From: Ruminococcaceae bacterium UBA6857
GTDB taxonomy: Bacteria; Bacillota; Clostridia; Oscillospirales; Acutalibacteraceae
Direction of reading: 5' to 3'
Assembly (NCBI GenBank): GCA_002451715.1
Contig: DKDD01000100.1
Span: forward strand, 1-10,239
Length of the DNA stretch: 10,239 bases
Part shown: positions 5,470 through 10,239 of the stretch, piece by piece
How the letters are laid out: each line of letters starts with the position of its first letter
Position numbering within the stretch: the first letter of the stretch is position 1
Position numbers and translations under genes: made by a program
The notes under the pieces: generated by a model
What the model saw: only the letters and a program-made list of their open reading frames with translations
What the model was told of the DNA's origin: nothing
Database searches by the model: none

Positions 5470-7437
5470 TTGAAAAAGAATACACTTCAAAGCGATTATT
5501 TCGGCACGCAGTCAATCGGAAAAATCATGCTCAAAGTCGCTCCGCCGGTCATGCTTGCCCAACTTATTCAATCGCTTTATAATATTGTTGATAGTTTCTT
5601 TGTCGGAAAATTTTCAAACGAAGCCTTGACCGCCCTTTCGGTAATTTATCCTATGCAGCTTGTTGTGATTGCCCTCGCAGTCGGAACGGGTGTCGGCGTC
5701 AATACATACATGGCACGAAAATACGCACAGCACGGAAAGAACGACGCTTCGGGCGCGGCGGGAACCGGACTTTTTCTCGCTCTTCTCACATGGGCGGTTT
5801 TTGCGCTGGTTTCGTTTTTGATAATGCGCCCGTATGTCAAAACAAGCGCAACAAACGAAAATGCAATCGAATATGCAGTAACATACGGAAAAATCGTCTG
5901 CGTCGGAAGTATCGGCGTTTTTCTTGAAAGCTGTTTTTCAAAAATCCATCAGTCGCGCGGAAACATGAGCCGCCCGATGGCCGCTCAAATTGCCGGTGCC
6001 GCGGTGAACGTTGTTCTTGACCCGCTTTTGATTTTCGGCGTCGGCTTTTTCCCGAAAATGGGCGTTGCCGGCGCAGCCGTTGCAACAGTTATCGGTCAGC
6101 TTTGTTCGGCACTCATTGTTTCGTTCGGTGCGACTTATAAACTTCCGCCGTTCAAAAAACTTATTCATTATATTAAGCGCATATACTTTTTCGGTTATTC
6201 TTCAATTTTCATGCAGCTTTTATATACCGTCTATATTCTTGCGCTGAACATTATTCTTAAATCTTTTTCCGACTCCGCCGTAACGGTTCTCGGTCTTTAT
6301 TATAAGCTTCAAAGCTTTTTCTTCATTCCGCTTATCGGTCTTGAAACCTGTGTTGTTCCGGTAATCAGCTTTAATTACGGTGCAAAGAAATTCGACCGCT
6401 GCAAAAAAACGATGAATGCGGCATTTTTGATTTCGGCGGCATTTATGGTTTTCGGAATAGTCGGGTTTGTTTTATTCCCGGATTTTCTCATTTCGCTCTT
6501 TTCAAGCAGCGCGAAAGTTCACGAAATCGGAAGAACCGCTTTTCCGATCATCGGTTCATGTTTCATTCCGGCCGTTTTCAGCCTTATGACTCCAACGTTT
6601 TTTCAGGCGATCGGAAAAGGCGTTCAAAGCGCATTCCTTTCCCTTTTGCGGCAGGTTTTCTGCCTTATCCCGATTTTTTGGGCGTTCTCGCTCATCGGGC
6701 TTAACTACACCTGGCTTTCTTTTCCGATTTCGGAAACAGTCACCGGTGCCGTCGGCCTTCTGATGTATTTCCACACGCTCAAAACATGGAAAAAGTCTTT
6801 TGAAAAGGGCGAGGAAGTCCGCGAAATTCAAACAGCCGAAGCGGTTATCAAACCGTCCGTCAAAGGCGCGATAATCACGATCGGGCGTGAACACGGCTCA
6901 TCGGGAAAAGAGATCGGGCGTCTTGTTGCCGAAAGGCTCGGTATTCCGTATTATTACAAAGAACTTACTGCGCTTGCGGCAAAGGAAAGCGGCCTTGCGC
7001 GCGAATTTATCGAAGACGCCGAGGGCGACCCTTCAAAACAGCTTTATGACCTTTATCTCAGCACACACGTTGTTGAACACGCCGTTGCCGCGCAAAACAA
7101 AATCATTCGAAGAATTGCAAAAAACGGAAGCTGCGTAATCGTCGGACGAGCGGCGGATCACATTCTTAAAAACGACCCCGACCTGCTTCGAATTTTCATC
7201 TATGCCGACGAAGAAACAAAAATCCGCCGCGTTATGGAAAATTACGGCGACAGCCGCGAAAAAGCAAAGAAAAGCATTCGCCGCGCCGACAGCGCACGAA
7301 GCGCATATTACAAAAACATTTCCGGCAAAGCCTGGGGCGAAAGAGAAAATTATGATCTTATAATAAACAGCTCATGCGGAACGGAAAAAACCGCAAAACT
7401 CATTTGTGAATTTGCTCAAAATTATGCAGCAAAATAA
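5470..7437 (+). CDS. MATE exporter fused to a cytidylate kinase-like domain
   Basis: This is a 655-aa two-part protein. Residues about 15-440 form a full MATE transporter with some 12 membrane helices and family features such as N38-I-V-D-S-F-F-V-G (38-46) and the GVGVNTYMAR loop (74-83). Such proteins export organic cations or drugs using Na+ or H+ gradients. A charged linker (about 441-465) leads to a complete cytidylate kinase-like domain (PF13189 type). That domain shows IGREHGSSGKEIG as its P-loop (471-483), VGRAAD (558-563), basic lid residues (586-609), YYKNISGKAWG (613-623) and YDLIINSS (628-635). The start is TTG at 5470, with GGGGAG 8 nt upstream; the ATG at 5462 overlaps that site and hits a stop after three codons. 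The nucleotide substrate and the link to transport are unknown. No terminator is visible after the stop. Confidence 0.93.
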   Translation: MKKNTLQSDYFGTQSIGKIMLKVAPPVMLAQLIQSLYNIVDSFFVGKFSNEALTALSVIYPMQLVVIALAVGTGVGVNTYMARKYAQHGKNDASGAAGTGLFLALLTWAVFALVSFLIMRPYVKTSATNENAIEYAVTYGKIVCVGSIGVFLESCFSKIHQSRGNMSRPMAAQIAGAAVNVVLDPLLIFGVGFFPKMGVAGAAVATVIGQLCSALIVSFGATYKLPPFKKLIHYIKRIYFFGYSSIFMQLLYTVYILALNIILKSFSDSAVTVLGLYYKLQSFFFIPLIGLETCVVPVISFNYGAKKFDRCKKTMNAAFLISAAFMVFGIVGFVLFPDFLISLFSSSAKVHEIGRTAFPIIGSCFIPAVFSLMTPTFFQAIGKGVQSAFLSLLRQVFCLIPIFWAFSLIGLNYTWLSFPISETVTGAVGLLMYFHTLKTWKKSFEKGEEVREIQTAEAVIKPSVKGAIITIGREHGSSGKEIGRLVAERLGIPYYYKELTALAAKESGLAREFIEDAEGDPSKQLYDLYLSTHVVEHAVAAQNKIIRRIAKNGSCVIVGRAADHILKNDPDLLRIFIYADEETKIRRVMENYGDSREKAKKSIRRADSARSAYYKNISGKAWGERENYDLIINSSCGTEKTAKLICEFAQNYAAK

Positions 7438-7463
7438 TTCTGAATATTTTTTCCATATTTCCG

Positions 7464-7492
7464 TTGACAAACGTTCACAGATACATTATAAT
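7464..7492 (+). promoter_or_regulatory. Perfect-consensus sigma-A promoter of the small secreted protein gene
   Basis: TTGACA (7464-7469) and TATAAT (7487-7492) match consensus at all twelve positions with a 17-nt spacer. The predicted start is near 7499. The leader of about 53 nt begins with a small hairpin (GGTGT 7504-7508 with GCACC 7514-7518) and ends with GGAGGAT (7538-7544), 7 nt before the ATG. This combination predicts high expression unless a repressor acts on it. Confidence 0.9.
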
Positions 7493-7551
7493 TCAATTGT
7501 AGCGGTGTAATTTGCACCACATCATTTTTATCGAAACGGAGGATATCCAAT

Positions 7552-7989
7552 ATGAAGAAAATCATTGCAGTTTTACTTTCGGTCCTGGTTCTTTTCTCGG
7601 CAGTCGGAATTGCCGCTTTTGCGGAAGACGGCGTTGACGAAAACACCTATTACACAATCACCTTTGTTGATTACAACGGCGAAAAGCTCGGCTCAAGACA
7701 GGTTATCCGCGGCGGAATCGTTAACGCTCCCGCAAACCCGACAAGAGAAACCGAAAACGACATTGAGTACACTTTCAAAGGCTGGTCTGCCGACGGCGGC
7801 GAAACAATCTATTATCCGAACACAATTCCCGTTGCAACCGCCGACGTTACCTATACCGCGATTTATTCCGAAACAGGTCACAAAGATTACATGACTTTCT
7901 GGGATCTTATCGGTTCAATTTTCAGAAGAATCAACATGATTTTTGAATACTTCAACAAGATTTTTGATTTCGACTTCAACCGTCCGTAA
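7552..7989 (+). CDS. Small secreted protein with one InlB-type repeat and an amphipathic aromatic tail
   Basis: This 145-aa protein starts with a clear Sec signal peptide: MKK, a hydrophobic core to about residue 21, and a likely cut after A22-F-A24. Residues about 33-107 match a single Flg_new/InlB B-repeat (Listeria-Bacteroides repeat) beta-grasp module, with the usual TFKGWSADGG turn (74-83) and the closing TYTAIY (100-105). The remaining 38 residues are not part of that fold. They hold I120, F124, I127, F131, F134 and F138 at alternating 4- and 3-residue steps, which predicts an amphipathic helix, followed by FDFDFNRP. No LPXTG, lipobox or choline-binding motif is present, so attachment may be through this tail or absent. 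The ATG at 7552 is preceded by a strong ribosome binding site and a consensus promoter, and the gene ends at its own terminator. The function is unknown. Confidence 0.85.
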   Translation: MKKIIAVLLSVLVLFSAVGIAAFAEDGVDENTYYTITFVDYNGEKLGSRQVIRGGIVNAPANPTRETENDIEYTFKGWSADGGETIYYPNTIPVATADVTYTAIYSETGHKDYMTFWDLIGSIFRRINMIFEYFNKIFDFDFNRP

Positions 7990-8009
7990 TCGCAGCACAC
8001 AAAAAACAT

Positions 8010-8041
8010 GCGGGTCCGCAAAAAGGCGGATCCGCTTTTTT
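8010..8041 (+). terminator. Strong intrinsic terminator after the small secreted protein gene
   Basis: GCGGGTCCGC (8010-8019) pairs with GCGGATCCGC (8026-8035) over 10 bp with one G-U pair, around an AAAAAG loop, and is followed by six T's (8036-8041). An A run at 8001-8006 sits on the other side, so it may work weakly in the reverse direction. It lies 20 nt after the stop codon. Confidence 0.92.
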
Positions 8042-8067
8042 AAACCGCAAGGAGCACGAAATATAAA

Positions 8068-8655
8068 ATGAAACAGTTTTTTGCAATGTTTTCACGAATG
8101 AAATACATCAACCGCTGGGCGCTCATGAAAAACACAAGGAGCGAAAATCTCAGCGAACACAGCGGCGACGTTGCCGCAATTGCGCACGCAATTGCCGTTT
8201 TGAAAAATCTTCGTTTCGGCGGGAATCTCAACGCCGAACGCGCCGCCGTTCTCGGCCTGTATCACGATATGCCGGAAATAATCACGGGAGATATGCCCAC
8301 CCCGGTAAAATATCACAGCAAAACGCTGCACAAAGCCTTTCTTGAAGTTGAAGAAGAAGCCTGCGGCAGACTTCTTTCAATGCTTCCGGAGGATATGAAA
8401 GAAAATTATCGCCCATACTTTTTTAAAAAGGAAGAGGACGAGTATCTTTGGAAAATCGTTAAAGCCGCAGACAAAATTTCCGCCCTCATAAAATGCATTG
8501 AAGAGGAAAAAGGCGGAAACCGCGAATTTTCCGCCGCGCTTGTTTCAACAAAAAAGGCAATTGAAAAAATGGAGCTTCCCGAAGCAAACGCTTTTCTTGA
8601 TGAATTTATAGGCGCGTTCAGTCTTAGCCTTGACGAACAAACCGAACCGTTTTGA
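8068..8655 (+). CDS. yfbR: YfbR-type 5'-deoxynucleotidase (HD domain)
   Basis: This 195-aa HD-domain phosphohydrolase closely resembles E. coli YfbR, which removes the 5'-phosphate from deoxyribonucleoside monophosphates and works in deoxynucleotide salvage and thymidylate supply. Metal ligands are in place: H31, H66-D67 and D135. The substrate-pocket residues R16-W17 (the Trp that excludes a 2'-OH in E. coli) and E70 are kept, as are GDMPTPVKY (74-82) and the closing SLSLDE (185-190). Length and end-to-end alignment fit the family. The ATG at 8068 matches the E. coli N-terminus. The AAGGAG lies about 13 nt upstream, slightly far. The gene sits only 26 nt after a strong terminator, with no promoter visible between, so it may depend on read-through. 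Confidence 0.93.
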   Translation: MKQFFAMFSRMKYINRWALMKNTRSENLSEHSGDVAAIAHAIAVLKNLRFGGNLNAERAAVLGLYHDMPEIITGDMPTPVKYHSKTLHKAFLEVEEEACGRLLSMLPEDMKENYRPYFFKKEEDEYLWKIVKAADKISALIKCIEEEKGGNREFSAALVSTKKAIEKMELPEANAFLDEFIGAFSLSLDEQTEPF

Positions 8656-8687
8656 AAAGGCTTATTCTCATATTCAAAAATTTTTAA

Positions 8688-8716
8688 TTGCTTTTTTTCA
8701 GACATAACTGTATAAT
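8688..8716 (+). promoter_or_regulatory. Sigma-A promoter of the right-edge membrane protein gene
   Basis: TTGCTT (8688-8693) and a perfect TATAAT (8711-8716) are 17 nt apart, preceded by the A/T-rich stretch AAAAATTTTT (8676-8685). The predicted start of transcription is near 8723. No convincing terminator for the preceding yfbR gene is seen in 8656-8687. Confidence 0.75.
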
Positions 8717-8730
8717 AAGTACACTATCTT

Positions 8731-8756
8731 TTCGAAGAAAACCTTCGGATTTTTTA
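8731..8756 (+). promoter_or_regulatory. Leader hairpin with U tract before the right-edge gene
   Basis: TTCGAAG (8731-8737) pairs with CTTCGGA (8743-8749), 7 bp including one G-U pair, around an AAAAC loop. It is followed by a run of six T's that passes straight into the AAGGAG ribosome binding site (8756-8761). It starts about 8 nt after the predicted transcript start. It could be a weak terminator for upstream read-through, an attenuator, or a 5' stabilising hairpin. Confidence 0.4.
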
Positions 8757-8769
8757 AGGAGTTGTAGAA

Positions 8770-10239
8770 ATGGAACCTATCAAGGTTGATTTTACCGGCG
8801 GAAACGGCGCCGGAAAGGGAAAAGGCAGCGGAAAAGACGCCTATCTTTCCCCCGCAAAAGCCGGAATAAAAACAATCATCGCCGTTGTCGGAACAATTAT
8901 CGGCGCGGTTATCGCATATTACTTTATGCTTCCGCCGCTTAATTTCAAAAGCACCGAGCTTTATTTCTTTCTCGGCGTTGTTGCTGCAATTTATATTGTT
9001 TTGCAGGTTCTTCTTTCCGGCGTAATTTTAAAACCGGAATACACAAAGTATGTTAAAAAACAATCGCTTGTTCCCGTAATAATCATCGGCGCGCTTGCCG
9101 TTGTTGTCGGAATCGGAATGCTTTTTTCTTCCGTTGTTTTCCGCGCTTCGTCATACAGCAAAATTATCAGCGTTTCGGAAGACAAAACGTTTTCAAGCGA
9201 TATCAAGCAGGCGGATTTCAAATCCGTTCCCGTTCTTGACACGGCCGCGTCCGCCGCACTTGCAACGCGTACACTCGGTGACCTTGCTTCAATCAACAAG
9301 GAATCGCAGTTTGAAGTTGCGCCCGAATTTACTCAAATCAACTATAAGAACTCGCCCGTCCGCGTGGGAACTCTTGCTTACGGCGACATTTTCAAATGGT
9401 TCAAAAACACAAAAGAAGGCTTCCCCGGCTATATCATCGTTGACATGGTTACGCAGAAGACCGAATTTGTAATGCTCAAAGAGGGCAACTACATCAGATA
9501 TTCAACCGAAGAGCATTTTTCAAAATATCTTATGCGCCATGTCCGCTTTGCATACCCGACTTATATTTTTGACGCACCGCACTTTGAAATTGACGAAGAA
9601 GGTCATCCGTTCTGGCTTTGCCCGGTGCTTGACAAAACAATCGGTCTTTTCGGCGGTACGGACGTCAAGGGCGTTGTAATCGTTGACGCAATCACCGGCG
9701 AATGCAATGAATATTCGCTCGACACAATCAAAAGCGACTCATCTTTCCAGTGGATCGACGGAATTTATTCAAACGATCTTCTTGTTGAACAGTATAACTA
9801 TTACGGAAAATATTCCGGCGGTTTCATTAACTCAATCATCGGTCAGGAAGGCGTCAGAGTTGCAACCGAAGGTTCAAACTTCCTTGCCCTCAACGACGAC
9901 GTTTATATGTATACCGGCGTAACATCCGTAAGTAACGACCAGGCGATCATCGGCTTTGTTCTTGTTAACATGAGAACAAAAGACGCAAACTTCTATGAAA
10001 TTTCCGGCGCAAAAGAATACTCCGCAATGAGTTCCGCCGAAGGTCAGGTTCAAAACTACAAATGGACCGCAACTTTCCCGATTCTTCTCAACATCAGCGG
10101 CCAGCCGACATATTTCATGTCACTCAAAGACGACGCAAACCTTGTTAAGCATTACGCAATGGTTAACGTGCAAAACTACCAGGTTGTTGCAACCGGAAAA
10201 ACGATCGCCGAATGCACCGAAAACTATGTTAAGCTCCTT
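8770..10239 (+). CDS. Unassigned membrane protein with large extracytoplasmic domain (partial, runs off right edge)
   Basis: The frame stays open for 490 codons to the end of the window, so the C-terminus is missing. A soluble N-terminus rich in Gly and Lys (residues 10-22) is followed by three hydrophobic helices (about 33-54, 63-87 and 100-124). A polar domain of more than 360 residues follows. It has alternating beta-type segments such as GVVIVDAITGECNEY (301-315), which resembles PepSY-like strands, and FPILLNISGQPTYFMSLKD (436-454). By the positive-inside rule the basic N-terminus and the K88-K97 loop suggest mixed topology, but an outside position for the large domain is likely. I do not recognise a characterised family or any catalytic motif. 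ATG at 8770 with AAGGAG 8 nt upstream is unambiguous. The gene has its own promoter and a structured leader. Confidence 0.85.
   Translation, partial: MEPIKVDFTGGNGAGKGKGSGKDAYLSPAKAGIKTIIAVVGTIIGAVIAYYFMLPPLNFKSTELYFFLGVVAAIYIVLQVLLSGVILKPEYTKYVKKQSLVPVIIIGALAVVVGIGMLFSSVVFRASSYSKIISVSEDKTFSSDIKQADFKSVPVLDTAASAALATRTLGDLASINKESQFEVAPEFTQINYKNSPVRVGTLAYGDIFKWFKNTKEGFPGYIIVDMVTQKTEFVMLKEGNYIRYSTEEHFSKYLMRHVRFAYPTYIFDAPHFEIDEEGHPFWLCPVLDKTIGLFGGTDVKGVVIVDAITGECNEYSLDTIKSDSSFQWIDGIYSNDLLVEQYNYYGKYSGGFINSIIGQEGVRVATEGSNFLALNDDVYMYTGVTSVSNDQAIIGFVLVNMRTKDANFYEISGAKEYSAMSSAEGQVQNYKWTATFPILLNISGQPTYFMSLKDDANLVKHYAMVNVQNYQVVATGKTIAECTENYVKLL

Noticed and set aside
5239..5490. N-terminal extension of the oxidoreductase by 84 residues to an ATG at 5490
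   Set aside because: The extension is basic and hydrophobic, unlike the family. It would overlap the MATE-kinase start and cover the oxidoreductase promoter, while the ATG at 5238 has a good ribosome binding site directly before the FAD-binding strand.
6556..6894. 112-aa minus-strand open frame inside the MATE-kinase gene
   Set aside because: It is an antisense shadow over the linker and last MATE helices, with no ribosome binding site and no family resemblance.
7541..7548. GGATATCC palindrome overlapping the ribosome binding site of the secreted protein
   Set aside because: Eight bases cannot form an intramolecular hairpin, and such short palindromes are common by chance.
8797..8823. P-loop-like Gly/Lys run (residues 10-18) at the N-terminus of the right-edge protein
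   Set aside because: It lacks the Ser/Thr after Gly-Lys, precedes a membrane helix directly, and has no following nucleotide-binding fold. A flexible basic tail is the simpler reading.

Overview
The window looks like chromosomal DNA from a Gram-positive Clostridia-type bacterium (Bacillota, perhaps an Oscillospirales/Ruminococcaceae-like gut lineage). This rests on strong AGGAG-type ribosome binding sites, sigma-A promoters with exact 17-nt spacers, TTG starts on two genes, intrinsic terminators, a Flg_new/InlB-type secreted repeat protein, and by-eye GC content in the mid-40s. No mobile element, CRISPR array, rRNA or tRNA was recognised. The taxonomic placement is inference from style and protein resemblance, not from a marker gene.

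Left half (minus strand). Positions 138-3832 hold a tight four-gene set, with 18-23 nt gaps, read right to left: a polyprenyl-phosphate sugar-1-phosphate transferase, a classical short-chain dehydrogenase, a CPBP-family intramembrane protease-like protein, and the tRNA adenosine deaminase tadA. Two terminator-like hairpins follow tadA. Upstream, a FAD-dependent oxidoreductase of the geranylgeranyl-reductase/monooxygenase type (3922-5238) has its own promoter and a terminator-like hairpin before the sugar transferase. Positions 1-43 show nothing I can call.

Centre. A 231-bp divergent intergenic region (5239-5469) carries one good promoter for each direction. Inverted repeats flank the rightward promoter and lie in the leader of the leftward gene, so the pair could be locally regulated.

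Right half (plus strand). A 655-aa protein fuses a complete MATE exporter to a complete cytidylate kinase-like domain. Next comes a small secreted protein driven by a perfect-consensus promoter and closed by a strong terminator. Then come a YfbR-type 5'-deoxynucleotidase with no visible promoter of its own, and a three-helix membrane protein with a large extracytoplasmic domain that runs off the right edge. The last gene has its own promoter and a hairpin-plus-U-tract in its leader.

Most of the window is ordinary housekeeping and envelope biology. The items most worth following are the MATE-kinase fusion, the small secreted protein with its regular amphipathic aromatic tail, the unassigned membrane protein at the right edge, and the oxidoreductase divergent from the exporter.
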